From Candidatus Bipolaricaulota bacterium (GTDB lineage: Bacteria; Bipolaricaulota; Bipolaricaulia; UBA7950; UBA9294): a DNA stretch of 16,134 nucleotides. The notes under the pieces are model-generated. The model was not told where the DNA came from, did not search any database, and was given only the letters and a program-made list of their open reading frames with translations. Numbering within the stretch: position 1 is the stretch's first letter; each line of letters opens with the position of its first letter. Location of the stretch: positions 1 through 16,134 of the forward strand of contig RXOA01000065.1 of the NCBI GenBank assembly GCA_003979035.1. The letters are read 5' to 3'. The translations under genes were made by a program, and so were the position numbers. Shown here in pieces: positions 1-5,965 of this stretch.

Positions 1-401
1 CCGGACAGTGGAGCCTACGTCACCGCAGCGGATCTTGACCGCTTCCTGCGAGCCGTTCGTTCAGGAAGTCTGTTGTCGCCATGGCTGGCCGAGCAGTTCT
101 TCCGGCCCAGATCTTCTACAAGCAGCGCGGCGGATGGGCGATGCACTACGGCCTCGGGATGTGGTTCCATGTGGAGCCAAGCGGTCACGTGTTGTTCTGC
201 CAGAAGGAAGGGTACAACGCTGGTGTCAGCGCCGTGATGCGTTACTTCCCTGACTACGATGTCAACCTGGTGATCCTATCGAACATGGCGGACGGGGCAT
301 GGGATCTGAGCGGGAGGATGCACGATCTCATCCTTCGCGACGTCGGGGATGCCGGTTGGCGACGATCAAACGGTGATGCAGCGGATCTTGCCATAGAATG
401 A
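1..401 (+). pseudogene. Serine hydrolase (beta-lactamase/PBP fold), C-terminal part, apparent frameshift
   Basis: This is the C-terminal end of a serine hydrolase of the beta-lactamase / D-alanyl carboxypeptidase C family, cut by the window start. Bases 1 to about 108 read in frame 1 as SGAYVTAADLDRFLRAVRSG..LLSPWLAEQFFRP, the usual segment ahead of the last strands in this family. The homology then continues in frame 3 (YGLGMWFH, then KEGYNAG, then FPDYDVNLVILSN) to a TGA at 399-401. Frame 1 runs into a stop near 230 and frame 3 is closed upstream at 36-38, so one base appears to be missing near 103-110, next to a CCC run. The KEG triplet sits where the family has its third catalytic motif (HxG or KTG). 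The active-site SxxK lies outside the window. This may be a genuine frameshifted pseudogene or a sequencing/assembly indel. The metallophosphoesterase starts 7 bases after the stop. Confidence 0.65.
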
Positions 402-408
402 GCCTACG

Positions 409-1032
409 ATGAAGCTAGGCCTTGTCTCGGATACGCATGTCCCCACGTCTGTCAAGAGGCTTCCTCGATCCTTGCTGGATCAATTGAAGCAAGCTCATGT
501 CGATCGGATCCTCCATGCCGGTGATCTGACGTCCATGGACGTGCTTGCAGCGCTACAGCAGATCGCTCCTACCATCGCGGTGGCCGGAAACATGGATCCG
601 CCTGAAGTCAGCTCTGCGATGCCGAAGCAAGCCACCATTGACGCGGCCGGATGGAAGATCGGACTCCAGCATGGCCATCAGCGACATGCCTTGCAGCGGA
701 AGTACATCGGGCAGGGGTACGACCAGCCCGAGATGGAGCTGTTCTACCAAGCGATGGCCTCACAGCTGCCCGATACGAAGATCATCGTGTTCGGACACTT
801 CCATGTCCCCGTTGTCAAACAGTGGCAAGACGTTCTGTTCATCAACCCCGGCGCCATCGCTCCTTCCTACGGGCGATCGACATTCGCTCTGCTGGAGCTT
901 CTCGCTCCCGAGGATCTGGGGCAGACCTCCGATCGCCGGGCATGCTTGAATGAATGCCGTAGATCCACGGCCGAAGCCATCCCTCTGCCCGGAGTGCGTG
1001 TCGAGATCATCGAGCTGACGTCGATCGAATGA
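409..1032 (+). CDS. Metallophosphoesterase, YfcE/MJ0936-type phosphodiesterase
   Basis: A 207-residue cytosolic calcineurin-like phosphoesterase of the small Metallophos_2 (YfcE) type, which hydrolyses phosphodiesters with a two-metal centre. The metal-binding motifs occur in order: SDTH (D8, H10), AGD (D39), GNMD (N61, with D63), HGH (H88, H90) and GHFH (H130, H132), followed by INPGA. This is the complete set expected for an active enzyme. Family members are usually about 160-180 residues. The extra 35-40 C-terminal residues after the NPGA strand contain a stretch with no recognisable motif (from about residue 165). The ATG at 409 opens exactly at the conserved first strand (MKLGLVSDTH), although the Shine-Dalgarno is weak. 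It lies 7 bases after the broken serine hydrolase and could be co-transcribed with it. The natural substrate cannot be told from sequence. Confidence 0.9.
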   Translation: MKLGLVSDTHVPTSVKRLPRSLLDQLKQAHVDRILHAGDLTSMDVLAALQQIAPTIAVAGNMDPPEVSSAMPKQATIDAAGWKIGLQHGHQRHALQRKYIGQGYDQPEMELFYQAMASQLPDTKIIVFGHFHVPVVKQWQDVLFINPGAIAPSYGRSTFALLELLAPEDLGQTSDRRACLNECRRSTAEAIPLPGVRVEIIELTSIE

Positions 1033-1042
1033 TCCGGAGACT

Positions 1043-1056
1043 TCCCGATCGCGGGA
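1043..1056 (+). other. Small hairpin after the metallophosphoesterase gene
   Basis: A perfect 5-bp stem (TCCCG / CGGGA) with loop ATCG lies 10 bases past the stop codon of the metallophosphoesterase. There is no T-tract after it, so it is at best a weak 3'-end structure. The rest of 1033-1155 holds nothing I recognise apart from the ribosome site of the next gene. Confidence 0.2.
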
Positions 1057-1155
1057 CCGTTCGCCGCGAGCATGCCCGGGATTTGACCGACGTGCGACGA
1101 CGCCGAGACGGCATCGACTCAGGATAGGATCTGGAGCGAGTAGAGGAGGCGAAGG

Positions 1156-1713
1156 ATGAATGTTGTGGTGCTCCATGGCAGCGCTCACATTGGAGGCGAC
1201 ACCGATACGCTGATCAGCTCGTTTCTGGAAGGAATCGGCGGTGAGGCCGAGCACAACACGGTTCACTTCCGGCCGATCGACATGAACATCGCTCACTGCC
1301 GTGCGTGTGGGGAGTGCCTAAGTGGCGGCGGGTGCGTCATCGATGACGCCATGCAGCAGGTCTATCCGGCATTCTCCAAAGCAGACGTCGTCGTTCTTGG
1401 AGCCCCGATGTTCTGGGGCTACATGACCTCGCAGCTCAAGACGCTGTTCGACCGGCTGGAGGCGATCGTCTCGCGAGAACACTTCGGCGGGAAGGACTTC
1501 GTGTTGTTCGTCACGTATCGGAGCTTCTACGGATCGATGGTGGAGTGGCTGCAGCGGGTCACGTCTTGGTGTGGAAGTCGCTGCCACGCGCTGACCTGTC
1601 AAACGTTCGATCCTGAAACTGGACGTGATGTTCCGATTGCGGTGCTTCCCGAGAAGCTTCGGAAGGCTGAAACCATAGGTCAAGAGGTCCTTCGCATTCG
1701 AGAAGTGGGCTAG
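1156..1713 (+). CDS. NAD(P)H-dependent FMN reductase / iron-sulfur flavoprotein-like
   Basis: A 185-residue flavodoxin-fold protein of the NADPH-dependent FMN reductase / iron-sulfur flavoprotein group (COG0655-like). The N-terminal strand and phosphate loop (VVVLHGSAHIGGDTDTL, residues 3-19) fit FMN phosphate binding. GAPMFWGYMTSQLKTLFDRL is the typical second FMN contact and dimer helix. Cysteines C48, C51, C54 and C60 form CX2CX2CX5C. That spacing matches the compact [4Fe-4S] motif of archaeal and anaerobic-bacterial Isf proteins, which shuttle electrons from ferredoxin to oxidants. A further pair (C143, C147) occurs in the segment WCGSRCHALTC. The start at 1156 has a strong Shine-Dalgarno, GAGGAGG at 1143-1149, 6 bases ahead. 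Length is normal for the family. Whether it carries a cluster or is a simple flavin reductase is not decidable from sequence alone. Confidence 0.85.
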   Translation: MNVVVLHGSAHIGGDTDTLISSFLEGIGGEAEHNTVHFRPIDMNIAHCRACGECLSGGGCVIDDAMQQVYPAFSKADVVVLGAPMFWGYMTSQLKTLFDRLEAIVSREHFGGKDFVLFVTYRSFYGSMVEWLQRVTSWCGSRCHALTCQTFDPETGRDVPIAVLPEKLRKAETIGQEVLRIREVG

Positions 1714-1721
1714 CGGAGCGC

Positions 1722-1780
1722 TCTCTCTCCGCAAAGAGAGAATCCTGGCGTCTCAAGGCTTGAAGATGGAGCCCGACGCC
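1722..1780 (+). other. Two consecutive hairpins in the intergenic region
   Basis: Just after the flavoprotein stop, TCTCTCT (1722-1728) pairs with AGAGAGA (1735-1741) around a 6-base loop. Directly after it, GGCGTC (1747-1752) pairs with GACGCC (1775-1780), enclosing a second stem GGCT/AGCC (1757-1760 with 1770-1773). A pyrimidine-rich stretch with three T's follows, but there is no run of T's, so a classical intrinsic terminator is not shown. It may be a 3'-end processing or attenuating structure. Confidence 0.35.
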
Positions 1781-1883
1781 GGGATCTCTTTCTGGAGTGG
1801 CCATCGACGTGTGATTTCAGGCGGTGACACGTGGTATTCTCTGCGCGGGATTTGCGACGCGACATCGGAGAAGGGAGCACCCA

Positions 1884-2246
1884 TTGCCCACGCTACAAGA
1901 TGATCCCACGCTGGAAGACTTCCAGCGATACGTGGCTGAGTTGGAGGGAGAACGTGGGTTCGAGAATCAGACGGCGACCGAGAAGTGTCTGCTCCTCGGC
2001 GAGGAGATCGGCGAGCTGTTCAAAGCGGTCCGCCGCTCCGAAGGGCTCAAGGTAGATCCGGCCTCGCCTATCGGTGAGATCGAGCATGAACTAGCCGATG
2101 TCTTCATTTATGTCTGCGCGATCGCCAATCGCTACGGGATCGGCCTTGAGGAAGCGTTTCGCAGCAAGGAGGCGCTCAATCATCAGCGGCGGTGGTTCTC
2201 CGAGGAAGAGATGGAGAGCCACGGCGAGGGAGGCGTCTCACATTGA
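1884..2246 (+). CDS. MazG-like nucleotide pyrophosphohydrolase
   Basis: A 120-residue all-alpha NTP pyrophosphohydrolase of the MazG/dUTPase superfamily, which cleaves (d)NTPs to NMP plus pyrophosphate and often acts in house-cleaning of the nucleotide pool. The metal-binding signature is complete: EExxE at E40, E41, E44 (LLLGEEIGELFKAVR), followed by ExxD at E69/D72 (IEHELADVFIYV). This is the single-domain short form rather than the two-domain MazG. I place the start at the TTG at 1884 because purine-rich GGAGAAGGGAG (1867-1877) lies at the right distance. An upstream ATG or GTG in frame would add about 20 arginine-rich residues unlike the family. It ends in a TTGA overlap with the next gene, so the two are probably translationally coupled. 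Confidence 0.85.
   Translation: MPTLQDDPTLEDFQRYVAELEGERGFENQTATEKCLLLGEEIGELFKAVRRSEGLKVDPASPIGEIEHELADVFIYVCAIANRYGIGLEEAFRSKEALNHQRRWFSEEEMESHGEGGVSH
2228..2246 (+). promoter_or_regulatory. RBS and TTGA start/stop overlap that set the GNAT start
   Basis: GGGAGG at 2228-2233 lies 9 bases before a TTG (2243-2245) that overlaps the TGA stop of the MazG gene (2244-2246). This fixes the start of the downstream protein at TTG rather than at an upstream GTG near 2192, which has no ribosome site and lies inside the MazG gene. It also implies coupled translation. Confidence 0.65.
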
Positions 2247-3229
2247 ACGTGACGCTTGCCGAATTCGGTCCTCAACACGTCCTGGTTGCGGCGGCACTTG
2301 TTGCGAAGCGCTACGCGGCAATGCGTTCCGTGATCCCGGCACTGCCGGAATGCTACGAGGATCCAAGCGTCTTCACGCCGCGTCTGAGAAAACTGGAGCA
2401 ACAGGGTGCCGGAGCCGCGGCGCTGAAGGGCAACCGGCTTGTCGGTTTCGTGGTTGGGGTTGAGATTGAATCATTCCGTGGCTTTCCAACGTGGTTGAGC
2501 CCGGAATGGGCAAACGGGGCGGGAGAGGAAGATCGTCAGGGGCTTCACGAGCGCCTCTATGCCGCCGTGGCGGATCTGTGGTGCGGAAAGGGCGCGGCTG
2601 TGGGCCATCTTGTGCTGCAGTTCGCCTTCGACCAGGATGCGCTGAACGGATGGAACCGGCTCGGGTTTGGCATGGCGACGGTGGATGGTGTGCGGGCTTT
2701 AAGCTCCGACGCGGATCTGGATCCGAATTCAACCAGGGTGTCTGTCAGCGCCCCAAGCGGCAACATCGCTGTCCGGCGAGCAACGCCCGCTGACCGGGAT
2801 GTCCTCCATGAGCTCATTCGAGATCTCCAAACGCATCTTGCCTCGTCCCCAATCTACCTTCCGGATCATTCGTTTTCGAATCTGCAAGAGGTAACCGACA
2901 AGCTTGACGATCGTTCGCAAGCGGTGTTCATTGCTTGTTGCGAAGGCGATATTGTCGGGTATCTTGAGATCGGTCCTGCGAGCAACAACGCGTGTACGAT
3001 CATCCGAGATCCCGGAACCGCGAGCATCACAGGGGCTTTCGTCCGTCCGTCCGCTCGAGGCCGTGATTTTGGATTGCGACTTCTTGGAGCGGCCGTCGCA
3101 TGGGCTCGCGAGCAGGGATATGCCCGCTGTGCTGTGGACTTCGAATCAATGAATACATCGGCCTCCAGGTTCTGGTCGCGCTACTTCGACCCTGTTTGTG
3201 TGGGAGTCCTGAGGATTCTCGTGCAGTGA
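2243..3229 (+). CDS. Tandem GNAT-domain protein (predicted N-acetyltransferase)
   Basis: A 328-residue protein with two GNAT folds. The C-terminal domain (about 175-328) begins IAVRRATPADRDVLHELI and has the acetyl-CoA loop region GAFVRPSARGRDFGLRLLGAA. In the usual R-G-x-G-x-G/A loop one glycine is replaced by D275 (RGRDFG, 272-277). The closing N304-x-S-A-x-x-F segment matches the end of the fold. The N-terminal half (1 to about 155) keeps only the closing WNRLGFG (137-143) and a GFVVG strand. It has no acetyl-CoA loop, so it is probably a degenerate structural GNAT domain. I chose the TTG start on the ribosome site and the overlap with MazG. The substrate is unknown. Both calls at superfamily level are firm; specific function is not. 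Confidence 0.75.
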   Translation: MNVTLAEFGPQHVLVAAALVAKRYAAMRSVIPALPECYEDPSVFTPRLRKLEQQGAGAAALKGNRLVGFVVGVEIESFRGFPTWLSPEWANGAGEEDRQGLHERLYAAVADLWCGKGAAVGHLVLQFAFDQDALNGWNRLGFGMATVDGVRALSSDADLDPNSTRVSVSAPSGNIAVRRATPADRDVLHELIRDLQTHLASSPIYLPDHSFSNLQEVTDKLDDRSQAVFIACCEGDIVGYLEIGPASNNACTIIRDPGTASITGAFVRPSARGRDFGLRLLGAAVAWAREQGYARCAVDFESMNTSASRFWSRYFDPVCVGVLRILVQ

Positions 3230-3280
3230 GTTCCTGCCTCCCCATCTGAGCTCACAGGCCATTGGGGAATGGAGGCTCCC

Positions 3281-3300
3281 GAGGCGCGCGTGCCTCTTCC
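3281..3300 (+). terminator. Weak hairpin after the tandem GNAT gene
   Basis: GAGGC (3281-3285) pairs with GCCTC (3292-3296) around a 6-base loop and is followed by TTCCCCTC. The tail is pyrimidine-rich, not a T-run, so a terminator function is only possible. Confidence 0.25.
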
Positions 3301-3346
3301 CCTCATGGATCTCATCATTTTCAATCCTTTCCCGTAATTTCGCGCC

Positions 3347-3375
3347 TTCACAGAAGCCCCGGCAATCCCTAGGAT
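3347..3375 (+). promoter_or_regulatory. Candidate sigma70-type promoter for the GNAT/nitroreductase pair
   Basis: TTCACA (3347-3352, 5 of 6 to the -35 consensus) is separated by 17 bases from TAGGAT (3370-3375, 4 of 6 to the -10 consensus). Transcription would begin near 3382, only a few bases before the ATG at 3386. That would make the message almost leaderless or favour the second in-frame ATG at 3398. Confidence 0.4.
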
Positions 3376-3385
3376 AGAGGCGAGG

Positions 3386-3877
3386 ATGGATGCAAGCATG
3401 GACTACCGGGTTCCCAGGATGGACGAGTATGAATGGTTCTTCTCGATGATGAAAGAGAAGACCGGAGCGTATCTTGAACCGACGCTCATCGCAATGGGGC
3501 TTGATTGGAGCTGTCTGCGCGACATGGTGTGCGCCGTCGGCGAGGTTCGGGCGATCGACCGTGAGGGGATTCCGGTCGGGTTTGTATGGATTGAGAAGCG
3601 CGGTTCTCGACTCCATGTCCACGGATTGGTCATCGATCCTGTCTATCGAGGGCGTGGGATCGGAAGTTCGGTGTTGCGCGACCTCGAACATGAATTCGCC
3701 GCCCAAGTGGACTCGATCGAATTGGGCGTTCACGACTCCAATCAGCGAGCGCGATCGCTGTACGAGCGCCTTGGGTTCGAACTCCAGGAAACCCGCCCCG
3801 ACGCCGGGTTCCTGGTGTTCCGCAAGTCTCTCCGTCGCAGCGAGTCAAGTGCCGCCCAATGGTGCAAAGAGGTGTGA
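3386..3877 (+). CDS. GNAT family N-acetyltransferase
   Basis: A 163-residue single-domain acetyltransferase of the GNAT superfamily, transferring acetyl from acetyl-CoA to an amine. The acetyl-CoA pyrophosphate loop is canonical: VIDPVYRGRGIGSSVL, with R88-G-R-G-I-G93. The closing signature N119-x-x-A122-x-x-x-Y126-E-R-L-G-F131 is also canonical and resembles RimI-like enzymes and other small-molecule or N-terminal acetyltransferases. Two in-frame starts are possible. ATG 3386 has AGAGG about 5 bases ahead. ATG 3398 has GAGG 12 bases ahead and fits better if the predicted promoter is right. The nitroreductase ATG follows the stop by 2 bases, so they form an operon. The substrate is not recognisable. 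Confidence 0.85.
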   Translation: MDASMDYRVPRMDEYEWFFSMMKEKTGAYLEPTLIAMGLDWSCLRDMVCAVGEVRAIDREGIPVGFVWIEKRGSRLHVHGLVIDPVYRGRGIGSSVLRDLEHEFAAQVDSIELGVHDSNQRARSLYERLGFELQETRPDAGFLVFRKSLRRSESSAAQWCKEV

Positions 3878-3879
3878 GC

Positions 3880-4389
3880 ATGGACGCAATGGACGTCATC
3901 ATCGGGAGGAGGAGCATTCGGCGCTACCAGGATCGCCTTGTGCCCGAGGACGTCGTGGAGAGATTGTTGAAGGCAGCTATGGCCGCTCCTTCGGCAGGAG
4001 ATGAGCAGCCGTGGCACTTCCTCGTCATCCGATCCTCGGAAAAGCGAGTCGGGGTGGCGCGGGTTCATCCATATGCCCAGATGGTCAAGCAAGCGCCGGT
4101 GGCGATCATCGTCTGTGGCGACCCGAGACTGGAGAAATATGACGGGTTCTGGGTTCAGGATTGCTCGGCCGCCACGGAGAATCTGCTGTTGTCTGCAAGA
4201 GCGCTTGGGCTTGGCGCGGTTTGGTGCGGTGTTCACCCCGTTGGCGAACGGGAAACGGCCCTGAGGAGCGTCCTTGGTATCCCGCAAGAAATCGTTCCGT
4301 TTGCCGTGGTTGCCGTTGGTTATCCAGCCGACGAGCCCGCACCGGCCGATCGCTACAAGCCGGAGCGGGTTCATCGGGGAAGTTGGTAG
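3880..4389 (+). CDS. Nitroreductase family protein (FMN-dependent)
   Basis: A 169-residue nitroreductase-fold flavoenzyme, one of the small NAD(P)H:FMN oxidoreductases that reduce nitro groups, quinones or other acceptors, usually as a dimer. RRSIRRY (10-16) supplies the FMN phosphate contacts. APSAGDEQPWHFLVI (36-50) is the ribityl/isoalloxazine loop, with D41 where most relatives have Asn. The C-terminal PFAVVAVGYP strand and the closing R-x-x-R-x-x-H segment are typical. I chose ATG 3880 over the upstream GTG near 3859 because it starts at the conserved first helix and has AGAGGTG upstream. That ribosome site lies inside the end of the GNAT gene, so translation is probably coupled. The 169-residue length is at the short end of the family. 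The physiological acceptor is unknown. Confidence 0.88.
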   Translation: MDAMDVIIGRRSIRRYQDRLVPEDVVERLLKAAMAAPSAGDEQPWHFLVIRSSEKRVGVARVHPYAQMVKQAPVAIIVCGDPRLEKYDGFWVQDCSAATENLLLSARALGLGAVWCGVHPVGERETALRSVLGIPQEIVPFAVVAVGYPADEPAPADRYKPERVHRGSW

Positions 4390-4408
4390 TGCAGATTCCA
4401 GAGGCAGA

Positions 4409-4424
4409 CCTCCGGAAACCGAGG
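4409..4424 (-). terminator. Weak hairpin between convergent genes
   Basis: CCTCCGG and CCGAGG pair around an AAA loop with one bulged base. The structure lies between the converging nitroreductase and ABC permease genes. Neither strand has a T-run after it, so this is a weak terminator candidate. Confidence 0.2.
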
Positions 4425-4460
4425 ATTGCAGGCGGCAAAGCGAGAAATCGTCACGTCACA

Positions 4461-4482
4461 TGTCCCGTTGCTTTGTCCCGTT
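4461..4482. repeat. 9-bp direct repeat
   Basis: TGTCCCGTT occurs at 4461-4469 and again at 4474-4482, a 13-base period, in the gap between two converging genes. No function is evident. Confidence 0.5.
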
Positions 4483-4504
4483 CAGATCTTCGTTGGGAGA
4501 ACAG

Positions 4505-5965
4505 CTACTCGGATGCCAACGCTTCCACGGGGTTCAATCGCGAGCCACGCCACGCAGGCCACGCGCCGGAGATTCCGCCAAGGATGAAGGAGAACGCCAA
4601 CACGCCGAAGATCAACCCTGCGGAGAATAGCGGGGAGAACGTTGTCACTCCGAGCATGGGGCCGACGAATCTGGCGCCGACGAAACTCAAAACAGCTCCG
4701 ATCCCCAATCCGAGAACGCCTCCGACCAGCCCCATCAATCCGGAATCGATGAGGAAGAGCGTGAGGACCTGCCCATCCGTCGCACCGACGGCCTTCAGAA
4801 TGCCGATCTCTTGCCGGCGCTCGAGCACCGCAGTGTACATCGTATTCATCAGCCCCACGGCACCGACAAGCAGAGCCACAGCAGCAATGCAAGCGAGCAC
4901 GGTCTCGATGAGCCCTAGCGTGCTCTGGATACTGCCGGCCATCTCCGCGACGGAGATCACACTGACCCCTGTCCCGACCGCGCTCATTGCGGTTTCAATG
5001 GAGTTCCTGGATGCATCGATATCTGCGCCTTGGGCAACGCGCACGATGGTTGTCGCCACTCCGAGGTCATCCCACAGTTCAGCTGCCCGCTCTTCAAGCA
5101 CGAACAGAGCATCGTCTGTGTTGGTCAGCCCAGTGAGTATCGTGGTCGACCGTCCGCCGGTCAGAACCGTGTTTCCGCTTCGAGCGAGTCCCGTCTGCGG
5201 CTCTCCGGCCGACTCGACCCCTTCTTCCGCCACGCCGCTTGGGGCGAGGATACCGGACACGACGAACCGCTCATCCCGGATGATGAGCGCATCACCGACG
5301 TTGACGCCGAGATTGTCGGCACTTCGTGCGCCGACCACGACCTGATTGATTCCGACATCCGTGAACCCTGAACCGTCGGCGAGCTTCCAGCCCCCGAGAA
5401 ACGACGGGAAATCCTGCAGGAATGAAGCCGACGGTGTGCTCACGCGCAGGAAGCCGCTGGCGCCGGGCCCCTCCACCCCCATGACCGCGGTGGTGTAGTT
5501 GCCGGCCTGAACGACATCGGGAACCATCGACACAAGGCGTTCGGGATCCACGTTCTCCGCCGAGAACGCGAACGGCATCTGCCCGGCCACCGTGGAGTCT
5601 TCACCGGTGCCTTGCGAATCGGATGATTGGCCGATCGCGGAAGGATCGAATATTCCACCGGAGGTTTCCGTATCCATCTCGGTAGCTGGACGCATCGATC
5701 CGCGCATCTCTGTTCCCATCCCCGCCATCATCGCGTTGCGCGTCGCTGCAATACTGGAACCTTCGTCTCCCGTGGGGGTCACAATAAGGATGTCGTAGCC
5801 GATGTCTTCGAACTGCTGGAGAACCGCTTGTTCAACGCCCGACCCGATCGACATGAGCGCGACCACAGCCGTCACACCGATGAGCACTCCGAGGATTGTC
5901 AACCAGGATCTTGTTCGGCGACTGCGGATGTTGTTGGCAGCCAGCTTCCAGAGGTTGAGTTTCAC
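4505..5965 (-). CDS. ABC transporter permease, MacB/FtsX type
   Basis: A 486-residue inner-membrane permease of the type VII (MacB/LolCDE/FtsX-like) ABC superfamily, which uses ATP hydrolysis on the cytosolic side for work in the periplasm. It has the four expected membrane segments (about 22-41, 351-373, 402-432, 448-468) and a large extracytoplasmic domain between the first two. The N-terminus LAANNIRSRRTRSWLTILGVLIG and the FtsX-domain segment NTMYTAVLERRQEIGILKAVGAT (374-396) are diagnostic, as is the C-terminal PAWRGSRLNPVEAL. Residues about 66-136 are an unusual Gly/Ser/Thr/Met-rich low-complexity insertion. The start is GTG, overlapping the TGA stop of the ATPase by 4 bases (GTGA). It is the last gene of a three-gene operon. 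Whether it exports a substrate or extracts lipoproteins is not known. Confidence 0.92.
   Translation of the reverse strand: MKLNLWKLAANNIRSRRTRSWLTILGVLIGVTAVVALMSIGSGVEQAVLQQFEDIGYDILIVTPTGDEGSSIAATRNAMMAGMGTEMRGSMRPATEMDTETSGGIFDPSAIGQSSDSQGTGEDSTVAGQMPFAFSAENVDPERLVSMVPDVVQAGNYTTAVMGVEGPGASGFLRVSTPSASFLQDFPSFLGGWKLADGSGFTDVGINQVVVGARSADNLGVNVGDALIIRDERFVVSGILAPSGVAEEGVESAGEPQTGLARSGNTVLTGGRSTTILTGLTNTDDALFVLEERAAELWDDLGVATTIVRVAQGADIDASRNSIETAMSAVGTGVSVISVAEMAGSIQSTLGLIETVLACIAAVALLVGAVGLMNTMYTAVLERRQEIGILKAVGATDGQVLTLFLIDSGLMGLVGGVLGLGIGAVLSFVGARFVGPMLGVTTFSPLFSAGLIFGVLAFSFILGGISGAWPAWRGSRLNPVEALASE

Noticed and set aside
1102..1130. Possible promoter with TAGGAT -10 before the flavoprotein gene
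   Set aside because: TAGGAT at 1125-1130 has no recognisable -35 at 16-18 bases, so it was not called.
760..1296. 178-codon - strand frame across the metallophosphoesterase end and flavoprotein start
   Set aside because: It crosses two well-supported genes on the other strand and has no recognisable motif.
3146..3733. 195-codon - strand frame across two GNAT genes
   Set aside because: It covers the conserved acetyl-CoA motif of the + strand GNAT gene in antisense and lacks a plausible start site.
4161..5345. Long + strand open frame (394 codons) opposite the ABC permease
   Set aside because: It is Ser/Thr/Pro/Arg-rich without any domain and runs antisense to a well-conserved permease and through the end of the nitroreductase gene. 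It is a compositional shadow.
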